A stretch of DNA of 64,000 nt from Pseudomonas kermanshahensis (GCF_014269205.2 NZ_JABWRY020000002.1:89501-153500); one strand, 5' to 3'. Counted from the first letter of the stretch, positions 24,324-33,976 are shown. Notes: generated from the sequence alone by a model not told the origin. A program made the numbers and translations.

Positions 24324-26371
24324 GCCGCCGCGTCCTCGCTCAGCCCGCAGTGGCGCAGCAATGCATCGATGGAAGGCTCACGGCCACGGAAGTCGACGAA
24401 CAGCACCATCGGCTCACGCGAACCACCCCGCGCCAAGATCGCCTCGCGGAAGGCACGGCCAGTCTCGGCATTCAGCACGCCTTCTTCCTCAAAGCGCGAG
24501 AACGCGTCGGCCGACAGCACCTCAGCCCACTTGTAGCTGTAGTAGCCCGCGGCATAACCGCCCGCGAAGATGTGCGCGAAGCTGTTGGGGAAACGGTTGT
24601 ACGCCGGTGGGCGCATCACTGTCACCTCGTCGCGCACGCCTTCGAGCACCTCCAGCACGCTGCGGCCATCGCCGTGGGTGGCGTGCAGCTCGAAGTCGAA
24701 CAGCGAGAATTCCAGCTGGCGCACCATCATCATGCCCGACTGGAAGTTTTTCGCCGCCAGCATCTTGTCCAGCAGGTCTTGGGGCAGGGCAGCGCCCGTT
24801 TCGTAATGGCCGGAGATCAGCGCCAGGCCTTCCGGCTCCCAGCACCAGTTCTCCATGAACTGGCTCGGCAACTCGACCGCGTCCCAGGCCACGCCATTGA
24901 TGCCAGACACACCGGCATGTTCGATGCGGGTCAGCAGGTGGTGCAGACCGTGGCCGAACTCGTGGAACAGGGTGGTGACTTCATCGTGGGTCAACAGCGC
25001 AGGCTTGCCGGGCGCGGCAGGGGTGAAGTTGCACACCAGGTTGGCCACCGGGCTCTGCAGCGCGCCTTCAACGGTGCGGCGACGGTCACGGGCGCCGTCC
25101 ATCCAGGCGCCACCGCGCTTGTTGGCGCGGGCATAGAGGTCGAAGAAGAAGCGACCGACGTGTTGGCCGTTTTCCTTGATTTCGAACAGGCGTACATCCG
25201 GGTGCCAGCTGTCGAAGCCTTTGAGCTCGGCGATTTCGATGCCGTACAGGCGCTGAACGATGCTGAACAGGCCCGACAGCACCTTGTCGATCGGGAAGTA
25301 GGCACGCAGGGTTTCCTGCGACACGCTGTAGCGTTGCTCGCGCAGCTTCTCGCCAAAGTAACCGGCATCCCAGCTGGACAGCTGCGGGCAGCCCTGCTCG
25401 GCAGCGTAAGCCTTGAGCTGCTCCAGGTCCTGGGCAGCGAACGGCTTGGAGCGTTTGGCCAGGTCACGCAGGAAGCTCAGCACCTGGTCGCTGGACTCGG
25501 CCATCTTGGTGGCCAGGCTCAGCTCGGCGTAGTTCGAGTAGCCCAGCAGCTTGGCCAGTTCCTGACGCAGGTCGAGGATTTCCTGCATCACCGGGCCATT
25601 GTCGAACTGGCCGGCATTAGGGCCTTGGTCCGAGGCGCGGGTGCAGTAGGCGGCATACAGCTCTTCGCGCAGGGCGCGGTCGCTGGCGTAGGTCATCACC
25701 GCGTAATAGCTGGGGAATTCCAGGGTGATCAGCCAGCCGTCGAGGTCTTTGGCCTGGGCCGCGGCCGCCATCTGCGCCTTGGCCGAATCGGTCAGGCCGT
25801 CCAGCACGGCTTCGTCGGTGACGTGCTTGGTCCAGGCTTGGGTGGCATCGAGCAGCTGGTTGGAGAACCGGCTGCCCAGCTCGCTGAGCTTGCTCTGCAC
25901 TTCGGCATAGCGCTGTTGCTTGTCGGCCGGCAGGTCGATGCCCGACAGGCGGAAGTCGCGCAGGGCATGTTCAAGGATGGTCTTCTGCGCCACGTCGAAG
26001 CTCGCCGCTTCCGGGCTGTTGACCAGCGCCTCGTAGGCTTCGAACAGCGCACGGTTCTGGCCCAGTTCGGTAGAGTAGGCGCTCAGCGCTGGCAGGCAAG
26101 ACTCGTAGGCCTCGCGCAATTCCTTGCTGTTGCACACAGCATTGAGGTGGCTGACCGGGCTCCAGGCAGCGCCCAGGCGGTCATTCAGTTCGTCCATGGC
26201 CAGCACCAGGCCAGCCCAGGTAGGGTTCTTGCCCTGCTTTTCGAGGATATCGGCAATGGCTTTGCGGTTGTCGGCCAGGATCTCTTCGATCGCCGGCAGC
26301 ACGTGTTCGGCGCGGATCGCCGAGAAGGGCGGCAGATCGTAGGGCTGCAGAAGCGGGTTGGTCGCACTCAC
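24320..26371 (-). CDS. prlC: Oligopeptidase A
   Basis: A cytoplasmic M3 zinc metallopeptidase of 683 residues that degrades signal peptides and other short peptides. The active-site motif is LFHEFGHGLHHLL, followed by the downstream glutamate region. I chose the GTG at 26371 (MSATNPLLQPYDLPPF), preceded by AAGG, because it gives the usual Pseudomonas N-terminus; a frame opening at 26407 would add a cysteine-rich stretch not expected in the family. Divergent from the gamma-carbonic-anhydrase-like gene. Confidence 0.95.
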   Translation of the reverse strand: MSATNPLLQPYDLPPFSAIRAEHVLPAIEEILADNRKAIADILEKQGKNPTWAGLVLAMDELNDRLGAAWSPVSHLNAVCNSKELREAYESCLPALSAYSTELGQNRALFEAYEALVNSPEAASFDVAQKTILEHALRDFRLSGIDLPADKQQRYAEVQSKLSELGSRFSNQLLDATQAWTKHVTDEAVLDGLTDSAKAQMAAAAQAKDLDGWLITLEFPSYYAVMTYASDRALREELYAAYCTRASDQGPNAGQFDNGPVMQEILDLRQELAKLLGYSNYAELSLATKMAESSDQVLSFLRDLAKRSKPFAAQDLEQLKAYAAEQGCPQLSSWDAGYFGEKLREQRYSVSQETLRAYFPIDKVLSGLFSIVQRLYGIEIAELKGFDSWHPDVRLFEIKENGQHVGRFFFDLYARANKRGGAWMDGARDRRRTVEGALQSPVANLVCNFTPAAPGKPALLTHDEVTTLFHEFGHGLHHLLTRIEHAGVSGINGVAWDAVELPSQFMENWCWEPEGLALISGHYETGAALPQDLLDKMLAAKNFQSGMMMVRQLEFSLFDFELHATHGDGRSVLEVLEGVRDEVTVMRPPAYNRFPNSFAHIFAGGYAAGYYSYKWAEVLSADAFSRFEEEGVLNAETGRAFREAILARGGSREPMVLFVDFRGREPSIDALLRHCGLSEDAAA

Positions 26372-26473
26372 GGTTTGGATACCTTGGCAGAAGAAACACT
26401 GGACCATCTTAATTACAATCGACGCCGACCGCAGCAGGCAGCCTGCCTATCGGCACAGATGAGAGACCCTATC

Positions 26474-27022
26474 ATGGCCATTCGAAGCTTCCAGCAACAC
26501 ACTCCAAAAGTTGCACCACGGGCCTTCGTCGACCGCTCGGCGGTGGTGTTGGGTGACGTGGAGATTGGCGAAGACAGCTCGGTCTGGCCATTGACTGTAG
26601 TACGCGGCGACATGCACCGCATCCGCATCGGCGCACGCACCAGCGTGCAGGACGGCAGCGTGCTGCACATCACCCATGCCGGCCCGTTCAACCCGGATGG
26701 CTTCCCGCTGATCATCGGCGATGAAGTGACCATCGGTCACAAGGTGATGCTGCATGGCTGTACCCTGGGCAACCGGATTCTGGTCGGCATGGGCAGCACC
26801 ATCATGGACGGCGCCATCGTCGAGGACGAAGTGATCATCGGCGCCGGCAGCCTGGTACCGCCCGGCAAGCGCCTGGAGAGCGGCTTCCTGTATGTGGGCA
26901 GCCCGGTAAAACAGGCCCGGCCGCTGACCGACAAAGAACGCGCGTTCTTCCCGTACAGCGCCAGCAATTACGTCAAGCTCAAGGACCAGCACCTGGCCGA
27001 AGGCTACGACCAACCAGAATGA
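26474..27022 (+). CDS. Gamma-carbonic-anhydrase-like (YrdA/PaaY family) hexapeptide protein
   Basis: A 182-residue left-handed beta-helix protein with repeated hexapeptides (for example GDVEIGEDSSVWP and GARTSVQDGS). Candidate metal ligands occur in HITHAG and GHKVMLHG. YrdA/CaiE-type proteins are trimeric and zinc-binding, but many have low or no carbonic anhydrase activity. It is the first gene after the divergent prlC promoter and is followed by a HAD phosphatase gene. Confidence 0.9.
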   Translation: MAIRSFQQHTPKVAPRAFVDRSAVVLGDVEIGEDSSVWPLTVVRGDMHRIRIGARTSVQDGSVLHITHAGPFNPDGFPLIIGDEVTIGHKVMLHGCTLGNRILVGMGSTIMDGAIVEDEVIIGAGSLVPPGKRLESGFLYVGSPVKQARPLTDKERAFFPYSASNYVKLKDQHLAEGYDQPE

Positions 27023-27041
27023 CTTGAGTGGAATCGCTTAC

Positions 27042-27692
27042 ATGCACCAGCAGAACATCCTCTTCGACCTTGATGGCACCCTGACCGACCCGCGGTTGGG
27101 AATCACCCGCTCCATCCAGTACGCCTTGGCCAAACTGGGCATCGATGAACCCGACCTGGCCCGCCTCGAACACTTCATCGGCCCGCCCTTGCTGCAGGCG
27201 TTCATGCAGTTCTACGGCTTTGACGAAGCTAAAGCGTGGGAGGCGGTCAATTTTTATCGCGAGCGTTTCCGCGTCACTGGCCTGTACGAAAACCAGGTGT
27301 TCGAGGGCGTACCGGAGCTGCTCGAGACCCTCAATGGCCAAGGGCGCACACTTTATGTGGCCACGTCCAAGCCTTGGGAATTCGCCCGCGAGATTGCTCG
27401 ACACTTTGCGTTCGACCATCACTTCAAGGTGATTTATGGCAGTGAGCTGGACGGCACCCGTACCAACAAGGTCGAGTTGATTCGTCACTTGCTCGACGAG
27501 GAAGGGCTGGACCCGGCGCAAACGCTGATGATCGGCGATCGCAAGCACGACCTGATCGGGGCCCGCAGCAATGGGCTGCAGGCGGTGGCGGTGGGGTATG
27601 GGTTTGGTAGCGAAGAAGAGTTGACGGCCCAAGCGCCGGCGTTTCATTTCGCTACGTTGGCCGAGATGCATCGGGCCTTCATTAACGCCTGA
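27042..27692 (+). CDS. HAD-superfamily phosphatase (phosphoglycolate-phosphatase-like)
   Basis: A 216-residue cytoplasmic HAD-IA hydrolase. Motif I is FDLDGTLTD, motif II is VATSKPWEF and motif IV is MIGDRKHDL. A helical cap lies between motifs I and II. The substrate is unknown; Gph-like or pyrophosphatase activity is possible. I used the ATG at 27042; a TTG 18 nt earlier is the only alternative. Separated by 19 nt from the upstream gene, so probably co-transcribed. Confidence 0.9.
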   Translation: MHQQNILFDLDGTLTDPRLGITRSIQYALAKLGIDEPDLARLEHFIGPPLLQAFMQFYGFDEAKAWEAVNFYRERFRVTGLYENQVFEGVPELLETLNGQGRTLYVATSKPWEFAREIARHFAFDHHFKVIYGSELDGTRTNKVELIRHLLDEEGLDPAQTLMIGDRKHDLIGARSNGLQAVAVGYGFGSEEELTAQAPAFHFATLAEMHRAFINA

Positions 27693-27700
27693 TAATGATT

Positions 27701-27822
27701 GGGGCTGCTTTGCAGCCCATTCGCGGGGCAAGCCCGCTCCCACAAGTTTTGCACTGCCATTCATAGCGATGCGGTACCCGTGGGAGCGGGCTTGCCCCGC
27801 GAATGGGCCGCACAGCGGCCCC
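27701..27822. repeat. Paired inverted REP elements
   Basis: Two inverted REP copies share ATTCGCGGGGCAAGCCCGCT and its complement, flanked by GGGGCTGC / GCGGCCCC. They lie between convergent gene ends (HAD phosphatase and aminopeptidase) and would form a long hairpin in either transcript. Confidence 0.9.
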
Positions 27823-27828
27823 AAAATC

Positions 27829-28920
27829 TCATTGGGTAACCACAAACCGCGCCAACGCCGCCTTACGCGCTTCAACCGGCAACCGCCCAAGCGCCTCAAC
27901 GCGCTCATAAAAACGCCCCCAATCCCCACCAACCTCACCAAACACCGCCGCAAACGCCGGCACCCATTGGTCATACAGCCCAAACGGCAGCAGCTTGGCA
28001 TTGCTCATCGGCCCATACATCCAGGCGTCATATCGCGTGTCGCCCGCCCACTGGCTATCACGCACAGCTCGGTACTCGCGCCGCAACCGCTCGAACTCCG
28101 CCTGCTTCGCCACACGCTTGTGCGCGTCATCCAGCGGCCCGGCATACATCACCTGGAGCCGTTCACGGCTGGCCAGCACCAGCCGAATGAACTGGTCACG
28201 CTGCTGCGCCTGATCATCCTCGATCGCTGCAAGCCCACGCGCTGCGCGCCATTGCCGCGATCCCTCCTGCTCGACGAAGGTGGCAAACGATTCGTTGAAC
28301 GCCGTGTCGTCCTGCACATAAAAGCGCTGATGGGCCAGCTCATGGAAAATCAACGACGCCAACCGCTCATCCCCCCAGCCAACCATCGACGACAACAACG
28401 GGTCGTCGAACCAGCCCAGGGTCGAATACGCCTCGACGCCGCCCACATACACATCCATACCCGCCTGGCGCATCAACGCCGCCGCGCCCCGCGCCGCCCC
28501 CTGGCGGTAATAGCCGCGATAGGCCACGCAGCCGGCAATCGGGAAGCAATGCGTGACCGGCTGCAACGACAGTTCAGGCGTGGCGAATACATTCCATACC
28601 ACGTAGGGGCGCCCCAGGTCGGCGTAAACCCGGTAGCTGCGGTTGTCCGGCAGTTTCAGCTGCTGGCTGGCGAATACACGGGCCTGTTCGGCATGCTGCA
28701 GCCGCGCACGTAACTGCGGGCTGCTGGCCGGGTCTGCCAGCACCTTTTCCACCGGCTGACGCGCGCGCAGTAGCTGCCATTGGCCTTCTGCTAACTGGCC
28801 GTAATAGCCGACGCTGCTGCAACCGTTCAGCAGAACGGCCGCCAACACGGGAACAAAACAGGTGAAAAGGCGGTCGAGTGGCCCAGGGCCTGAGCGCTGA
28901 AAAAGAAAAAGTCGAAGCAT
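27829..28920 (-). CDS. Predicted aminopeptidase lipoprotein (PF10023 type)
   Basis: A 363-residue putative zinc peptidase. Motif FHELAHQRFY carries the HEXXH metal site, with a downstream FNESFATFVE glutamate segment. The N-terminus has a basic region, a hydrophobic stretch and a lipobox LLNGC, so it should be a lipoprotein facing the periplasm. I chose the ATG at 28920 because it gives this signal peptide; the longer frame runs into the neighbouring gene's promoter. Substrates are unknown. Confidence 0.88.
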   Translation of the reverse strand: MLRLFLFQRSGPGPLDRLFTCFVPVLAAVLLNGCSSVGYYGQLAEGQWQLLRARQPVEKVLADPASSPQLRARLQHAEQARVFASQQLKLPDNRSYRVYADLGRPYVVWNVFATPELSLQPVTHCFPIAGCVAYRGYYRQGAARGAAALMRQAGMDVYVGGVEAYSTLGWFDDPLLSSMVGWGDERLASLIFHELAHQRFYVQDDTAFNESFATFVEQEGSRQWRAARGLAAIEDDQAQQRDQFIRLVLASRERLQVMYAGPLDDAHKRVAKQAEFERLRREYRAVRDSQWAGDTRYDAWMYGPMSNAKLLPFGLYDQWVPAFAAVFGEVGGDWGRFYERVEALGRLPVEARKAALARFVVTQ

Positions 28921-28987
28921 CTGGGACTGTCTGACTCGCTCATGGCCAATTCGCTCCAAGACTATCTCGCCAGGGGGGAGTTTCGCC

Positions 28988-29401
28988 ATGCGTCCATTGT
29001 TTGCCGCCAGCACACTCATGCTGTTGTCTGCGTGCTCAACCCTGCCGGACCCGGATCCGAACCAGGCCTGGGTCGACCTCACCCCCGTGGACGAGACGTC
29101 GCTGCACGCCGTGCAGGTGGACGAACGCGACTGGGCTGACACACGCTATTTCGAAGTCGCCCCCGGCAGCCACGAACTGACTGTGCGCTACCAGTTCCCG
29201 GTCACCCCGAGCAATATCGGCCCGGTCAACGAGCCGCTGTGGCGCGATTGCCAGCTCAACCTCACCTTCAAGGACTTCAGCGCCGGCCAGCGCTACCAGC
29301 TGCAGGCGGGCAGCATTGGCTTCCGCCCCTGGATCAAACTTTATGACCACCAGCAAAAACTGGTGGGCCAAGGCCTGCCAGCGGGCTGTCAGCGCACCTG
29401 A
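28988..29401 (+). CDS. Small lipoprotein (paralogue A)
   Basis: A 137-residue lipoprotein with lipobox LSAC (Cys16). The family is unnamed to me. It shares with the next gene the framework PDPNQAWVDL / PDPKQAWVEL, RYFEVAPGSHELTVRY / RYFQVTPGKHELVVRF, and a cysteine-containing strand. The mature part looks like a single beta domain. Tandem paralogue of 29457-29870. Confidence 0.85.
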   Translation: MRPLFAASTLMLLSACSTLPDPDPNQAWVDLTPVDETSLHAVQVDERDWADTRYFEVAPGSHELTVRYQFPVTPSNIGPVNEPLWRDCQLNLTFKDFSAGQRYQLQAGSIGFRPWIKLYDHQQKLVGQGLPAGCQRT

Positions 29402-29456
29402 ACCTCGCAATCGGCGCTATGCTTGTAACGTGTGAATCGCAAGTGGGAGTTTTGCC

Positions 29457-29870
29457 ATGCGCCAGCCCATGATGCTGATCGCCCTCAGTGCACTGGGGGC
29501 TTGCGCCAGCCCCTTGCCGCCCGTCGACCCCAAGCAGGCCTGGGTCGAGCTTTCTACCATTACCCCCGGCAGGGTCCTCATGGCCGACCGCCTCGACGGT
29601 CAGCGGCTGGAAGATGGCCGTTACTTCCAGGTAACGCCTGGCAAGCACGAGCTGGTGGTGCGTTTCGATTATGAGATTTACGGCGGGGGCATCATGTCCC
29701 AGCCGAGGGACCGTACCTGTTATCTGACGGTGCGCTATGACAATTTCAAAGCCGGCGAACGCTATCGCCTGGAGGCCCGGGCGCCCGTGATGGAGCCGCA
29801 GGTGCTGCTGTACGACGCTAGCCGCAAGGTGCTGGTGAACGAGCCCAGCAACGTGTTTTGCATTCCGTGA
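29457..29870 (+). CDS. Small lipoprotein (paralogue B)
   Basis: Also 137 residues with lipobox LGAC (Cys16). It aligns end to end with the preceding gene (same length, same central and C-terminal motifs, for example FKAGERYRLEA against FSAGQRYQLQA), so the pair arose by tandem duplication. Function is unknown. AGTGGGAG-like sequence precedes the ATG. Confidence 0.85.
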   Translation: MRQPMMLIALSALGACASPLPPVDPKQAWVELSTITPGRVLMADRLDGQRLEDGRYFQVTPGKHELVVRFDYEIYGGGIMSQPRDRTCYLTVRYDNFKAGERYRLEARAPVMEPQVLLYDASRKVLVNEPSNVFCIP

Positions 29871-29874
29871 CGTT

Positions 29875-29975
29875 GGGGCCGCTTTGCGCCCCTTTCGCGG
29901 CGCAAGGCCGCTCCCACAGTCAGTCATGTACCTGTAGGAGCGGCCTTGCGTCGCGAAGGGCCGCAAGGCGGCCCC
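29875..29975. repeat. Paired inverted REP elements
   Basis: A REP pair of a slightly different subtype (core GCGGCGCAAGGCCGCTCC), between the convergent ends of the small lipoprotein gene and the DUF1161 gene. Confidence 0.88.
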
Positions 29976-29987
29976 AGCATTCAGACG

Positions 29988-30221
29988 CTACCGGTCGTTC
30001 TTCTGGTAGATGATCTTCTTGGTGCCACCTTCGCAGCTACCCACGACCATGTTCGGGTCCTTGACCTCGCTGTTGGGCACGATTTCCAGGGTGTAGGACG
30101 GTACGCCCTGGGCCTGGATCTTGGCCTCGATCTCGGCTTTCAATTCTTCGCACGGTTTCACTGCCGCCAGCGTAGAGGTGGCGAGCAGGGAGGCCAACAC
30201 GGCGATTGCTACGCGGATCAT
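29988..30221 (-). CDS. DUF1161 periplasmic protein
   Basis: A 77-residue protein with a signal peptide (to about residue 19, ending TLAA) and the DUF1161 pattern KPCEELKAEI...GSCEGGTKKI. The two cysteines may form a disulfide. Function is unknown. A paralogue is at 31963-32184. Confidence 0.88.
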   Translation of the reverse strand: MIRVAIAVLASLLATSTLAAVKPCEELKAEIEAKIQAQGVPSYTLEIVPNSEVKDPNMVVGSCEGGTKKIIYQKNDR

Positions 30222-30294
30222 GGAACGGCTCCTGAAAGGGCAGTCGTGCTGCCATTGCTGGTTAGACTACAGCAAACCGCCCTCGTTGCGCCGC

Positions 30295-30720
30295 CTAGCC
30301 CACCAGCGAGGCATCCAGGCTGATGGTGGCGTTGAGCACCTTCGACACCGGGCAACCGGCCTTGGCCTTGTTGGCGATTTCAAGGAACTGCGCCTCGCTC
30401 GCGCCCGGCACCTTGGCCTTCAGGATCAGGTGCACAGCAGTGATGGCAAAGCCGTCGGCCTGCTTGTCCAGCGTCACCTCGGCAATGGTATCGATGCGGT
30501 CCGCAGTCAGCCCAGCTTCGCCCAGCATCATCGACAGCGCCATCGAGAAGCAACCGGCATGGGCAGCGCCGATCAGCTCTTCCGGGTTGGTGCCGGGCGA
30601 GCCTTCGAAACGGGTATTGAAGCCATACGGGTTCTGCTTGAGCGCGCCGCTTTCAGTGGAAAGCAAGCCTTTGCCGTCCTTCAGGCCGCCTTGCCAGATC
30701 GCCGATGCTGTCTTTTTCAT
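30295..30720 (-). CDS. osmC: OsmC-family organic hydroperoxide reductase
   Basis: A 141-residue thiol peroxidase that reduces organic hydroperoxides. The two redox cysteines are Cys57 (AAHAGCFSM) and Cys123 (KAGCPVS), separated as in OsmC. AGGAGG lies 4 nt before the ATG at 30720. OsmC proteins are typically induced in stationary phase or osmotic stress; I cannot place the promoter. Confidence 0.94.
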   Translation of the reverse strand: MKKTASAIWQGGLKDGKGLLSTESGALKQNPYGFNTRFEGSPGTNPEELIGAAHAGCFSMALSMMLGEAGLTADRIDTIAEVTLDKQADGFAITAVHLILKAKVPGASEAQFLEIANKAKAGCPVSKVLNATISLDASLVG

Positions 30721-30891
30721 GATGCCTCCTGGTCGCTACGTTTACATATCTTGGGGGTGACATGCTTAAGGGTTCAGAGGTCAGCTACCTACGGCAAGTT
30801 CAGATCAATCTGACCGCAAGCATTGAATCCACCGAATGTGCCCATACAGAGTTCATAAGGCCTCTGGCCAACCACGTTCAAGGAGGCTCCG

Positions 30892-31896
30892 ATGACGCAG
30901 CTGCGTGACCTGAAAATTTCCACCCTCGACCTCGTGCCCGTGCGCGCCGATGGCGGGCCGGCGCAGTCGCTGCGTAACTCGCTGGACCTTGCACAGCACG
31001 CGGAACGCTTCGGCTACAACCGCTTCTGGGTCGCCGAGCACCACAACATGGATGGCATTGCCAGTTCCGCGACCTCGGTGTTGCTCGGCTACCTGGCGGG
31101 CGGTACCTCGACCATTCGTGTCGGTTCCGGTGGCGTGATGCTGCCCAACCACGCGCCGCTGGTGATCGCCGAACAGTTCGGCACCTTGGCCAGCCTGTAC
31201 CCAGGCCGCATCGACCTGGGCCTGGGCCGCGCCCCTGGTTCCGACCAGATGACCGCCCGGGCCCTGCGCCGCGAGCGCTCCGGCAGTGCGGATGACTTCC
31301 CCGATGACGTCGAAGAGCTGTCGCGCTACCTCGGCCCACGCACCGATGATCAAAAAGTGATCGCCGTGCCAGGGCATGACACCGAGGTGCCAATGTGGCT
31401 GCTCGGCTCAAGCCTGTTCAGTGCGCAGTTGGCCGGCATGCGCGGTATGCCCTATGCGTTCGCCTCGCATTTTGCGCCGCGCTACATGCACGAAGCGATT
31501 CGCGTCTATCGCAACCATTTCAAACCCTCCACCACGCTGGACAAGCCCTATGTGATGCTCGGTATTCCGATGGTGGTGGCCGACACCGACGAGCAGGCCG
31601 AGTACCTGGCCACGTCGGTGTACCAGCGCATTCTTGCCCTGATTCGCGGGCAGAGCCTGATGCAACGTCCGCCCGTGCCAAGCATGGATGGGCTGTGGCT
31701 ACCCCACGAGCGCGATGCGGTGATGAGCTTCCTCGGCCTGGCGATGATTGGCAGCCCGCAGAAGGTGCGGGCCAACGTCGAGGTGTTGCTGGAACAGACC
31801 GGCGCGGATGAGCTGATCTTCACTTGCGACTTGTATGAGCATGCGGACCGGGTCAGGTCCTATGAATTGATGGCGCAGGCCTTGAAGACTGCGTAG
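30892..31896 (+). CDS. Luciferase-like (LLM class) flavin-dependent oxidoreductase
   Basis: A 334-residue TIM-barrel monooxygenase of the YhbW/MsnO8-type subgroup. Typical segments are [31 protein letters not shown] and [17 protein letters not shown] is supplied by a separate reductase in most such enzymes. The substrate cannot be told from sequence. AAGGAGG precedes the ATG at 30892. The gene is divergent from osmC. Confidence 0.92.
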   Translation: MTQLRDLKISTLDLVPVRADGGPAQSLRNSLDLAQHAERFGYNRFWVAEHHNMDGIASSATSVLLGYLAGGTSTIRVGSGGVMLPNHAPLVIAEQFGTLASLYPGRIDLGLGRAPGSDQMTARALRRERSGSADDFPDDVEELSRYLGPRTDDQKVIAVPGHDTEVPMWLLGSSLFSAQLAGMRGMPYAFASHFAPRYMHEAIRVYRNHFKPSTTLDKPYVMLGIPMVVADTDEQAEYLATSVYQRILALIRGQSLMQRPPVPSMDGLWLPHERDAVMSFLGLAMIGSPQKVRANVEVLLEQTGADELIFTCDLYEHADRVRSYELMAQALKTA

Positions 31897-31928
31897 CCGC
31901 GCGTTGCGGGTAACCCGCCCCACACGCC

Positions 31929-31955
31929 GTGGAGGCGGGCATGCCCGCGAATGGG
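31929..31955. repeat. Degenerate single REP element
   Basis: A diverged REP-like sequence (GTGGAGGCGGGCATGCCCGC) between the convergent ends of the oxidoreductase and DUF1161 genes. The partner copy is barely recognisable. Confidence 0.5.
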
Positions 31956-31962
31956 GCGCCGT

Positions 31963-32184
31963 TCAGCCGCGCCGGTAGACAATCTCCTTTGTGCCACCTT
32001 CACAGCTGCCGATAACCTTGCCCGCTGGTTCGCCTTTCTTGACGATCTCCAGCTTGTAGCCTTTTACATCCTTGGCATCCAGCTTGGCGGCAATCTCGGC
32101 CTTCAGCTCTTCACACGGCTTGCCCGCCGCCAGCGCACCACCCGCCAGTGCCATCAGGCCCGCCGCCAGAATCAGTTTCTTCAT
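31963..32184 (-). CDS. DUF1161 periplasmic protein (second copy)
   Basis: A 73-residue protein with a signal peptide (ending GALAA) and the same KPCEELKAEI and GSCEGGTKEIVY blocks as the 29988-30221 gene. The duplicate pair flanks osmC and the luciferase-like gene, suggesting an old local duplication. GGAAAG precedes the ATG. Confidence 0.88.
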   Translation of the reverse strand: MKKLILAAGLMALAGGALAAGKPCEELKAEIAAKLDAKDVKGYKLEIVKKGEPAGKVIGSCEGGTKEIVYRRG

Positions 32185-32285
32185 CGATCGCTTTCCTTGT
32201 ACAGATGAAAATCAAAGAGGGCGCCGGCAACGGCGCCCCCTCTCTATTACCCCATCTTGCCGGCGCCAGCTAGCCCGGTACTGCT

Positions 32286-32501
32286 TCAGCTATTGGCAAT
32301 CCGAAACCCAACCTTGAGCGTGACCTGAAAGTGCGCAGCCTTGTTGTCATGGATATGACCCCGGGTGTCGATCACTTCGAACCATTCCAGGTGCTTGATG
32401 CTCTTGCCCGCTTCGGCCAGGGCATTGTTGATCGCGTCCTCGATGCTGGTGGGCGACGACCCAACCAGTTCGATCTTCTTGTACGTGTGATGATCGGACA
32501 T
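32286..32501 (-). CDS. Dodecin (flavin-binding protein)
   Basis: A 71-residue protein that assembles as a dodecamer and stores or buffers flavin. Family features: [19 protein letters not shown] at the start, the tryptophan in HLEWFEV, and [10 protein letters not shown] at the end. I chose the ATG at 32501, 7 nt after AAGGAG; a GTG at 32507 would sit too close to it. Confidence 0.93.
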   Translation of the reverse strand: MSDHHTYKKIELVGSSPTSIEDAINNALAEAGKSIKHLEWFEVIDTRGHIHDNKAAHFQVTLKVGFRIANS

Positions 32502-32650
32502 GTGCACTCTCCTTGGATGACGGTGAAATTGAGCCTAGCAGCGCAGGCCTGGTTTACCTGCGAGCCGTCGCCAGGGATGAAAGTTCGATCGCACTTTCAC
32601 CGCGCGGTGCAGTCGCAATCCTTACAGCCCATCCCCGAAGGAGAGTCAAC

Positions 32651-32974
32651 ATGCACCGCAACTCGCTGCGTAAAACATCCCTGGAAAGCATGGAAGCCGA
32701 GATCGAAAGCCTTCTGAAATCGCTGGAAAACCTCAAACACGATGCCTCGGAGGAGTCCCAGAAGTCGGTGAAGGCAATCCGCAGCAACGCCGAGAGCGCA
32801 CTCAAACATTCGCGCAGCCTGCTGAGCGACGCCTACGAGGAAGTGAAGACCCGCACTCGCCAAACCGGCATCGCCACCCGTGACTACGCCCAGGAGCACC
32901 CCATCACCACCGCCGGGGTAGCCGTGGGTGCCTTGGGCCTGCTGGCGGCATGGCTGCTGTACAAGCGCAATTAA
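32651..32974 (+). CDS. DUF883 family protein (ElaB/YqjD type)
   Basis: A 107-residue protein with a long amphipathic helical region (about 10-75) and a C-terminal membrane helix ([19 protein letters not shown]) ending in basic residues. Relatives in E. coli are inner-membrane-anchored, ribosome-associating proteins made in stationary phase. GGAGAGTCAAC precedes the ATG at 32651; the longer frame upstream lacks any such site. The stop overlaps the trpI stop region (convergent). Confidence 0.9.
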   Translation: MHRNSLRKTSLESMEAEIESLLKSLENLKHDASEESQKSVKAIRSNAESALKHSRSLLSDAYEEVKTRTRQTGIATRDYAQEHPITTAGVAVGALGLLAAWLLYKRN

Positions 32975-33867
32975 GCGATCTGCAGCCGCAACTCCTGGCG
33001 CAGCCATTGCGCCAGTTGCTCGGCGCGCCCATCCGCGGCGCGCCGTGGCACCCACAGCGCCAGCGCGGCGTGCGTGGGTGAAAAACCCCAAGGGGCCGCC
33101 AACCTCCCAGCCCGCAGATCATCCGCCACCAACTGCTGCGGCGCGATCGCGACACCCAGCCCGGCCACTGCGGCCTCCAGCAGGTAGTACAGGTGTTCGA
33201 AGGCCTGGCCGAACGGCAATGCGCCCGGCTCGAGCCCATGCTGCGCCGCCCACGCAGGCCACGCCTGCGGGCGTGAGGTGGTATGCAGCAGCGACTCGCC
33301 CAGCAAAGCCAGGGGCGCCGCGCCGCGCAAACGCTCGAAGCCGGCGAAGTGGGGGCTGAGCACAGGCCCGATGCGTTCTTCGGCCAACACGTGCACCTGC
33401 ATGTCCGCCGGCCACGGTGGCTCGGCAAACACCAGCAAGGCGTCCAGGCCTGGGCGCCGGGGGTCCAGGTCGCCTTCCCCGGCAGACAAGTGCAGGCGCA
33501 GCTCCGGCAGGTCGGCCTTGAGCCGCCCGAGCCTGGGGATGAACCACCGCGCCAGCAGGCTGCCGGAACAGCCAAGGACGAACGGCGCCTCGCTGTTATC
33601 CCGGCTCAACTCGGCACACACGCCCCGCAACCTGTCGAATGCCTCGCCACTGGCATCGCGCAGGCGCATGCCGGCATCTGTGAGTTTGATGCCACGCCCA
33701 TCCTTGACGAACAGGGCAATGCCCAAGTGCTCTTCAAGCACTTTGATCTGCCGGCTGACCGCGCCGTGCGTCACATGCAGCGCTTCGGCCGCCTGGCTGA
33801 CGCTGTTAAGCCGGGCAGTCGCCTCGAAGGCCCTAAGGGCATTGAGCGGGGGAAGGTCCTGGGCCAT
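32971..33867 (-). CDS. trpI: LysR-type activator of trpBA
   Basis: A 298-residue LysR regulator with an N-terminal winged helix (about 8-65, with [18 protein letters not shown] as recognition region) and a periplasmic-binding-like effector domain. It is divergent from trpBA with about 110 bp between the genes, the arrangement of trpI in Pseudomonas. There it activates trpBA in response to indole-3-glycerol phosphate and represses itself. The ATG at 33867 ([12 protein letters not shown]) is the family start; the longer frame adds 11 basic residues. Confidence 0.93.
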   Translation of the reverse strand: MAQDLPPLNALRAFEATARLNSVSQAAEALHVTHGAVSRQIKVLEEHLGIALFVKDGRGIKLTDAGMRLRDASGEAFDRLRGVCAELSRDNSEAPFVLGCSGSLLARWFIPRLGRLKADLPELRLHLSAGEGDLDPRRPGLDALLVFAEPPWPADMQVHVLAEERIGPVLSPHFAGFERLRGAAPLALLGESLLHTTSRPQAWPAWAAQHGLEPGALPFGQAFEHLYYLLEAAVAGLGVAIAPQQLVADDLRAGRLAAPWGFSPTHAALALWVPRRAADGRAEQLAQWLRQELRLQIA

Positions 33868-33976
33868 TGTCTTGTGAGTTTTCCTGACAGGTTTGCGCAA
33901 TCTTATCGGTTTTCAGACGGGCGTTGCGTGGTTAGAGTAAAGCCCATCACTCATTCATTACGCCTTGGAGCGCCCC
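33868..33976. promoter_or_regulatory. trpI-trpBA divergent control region
   Basis: The 109-bp gap between divergent trpI and trpB must hold both promoters and the TrpI operators. I can see AT-rich patches (GTTTTCCTGACAGG and CTTATCGGTTTTC) but cannot assign operator halves with confidence. Confidence 0.6.
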
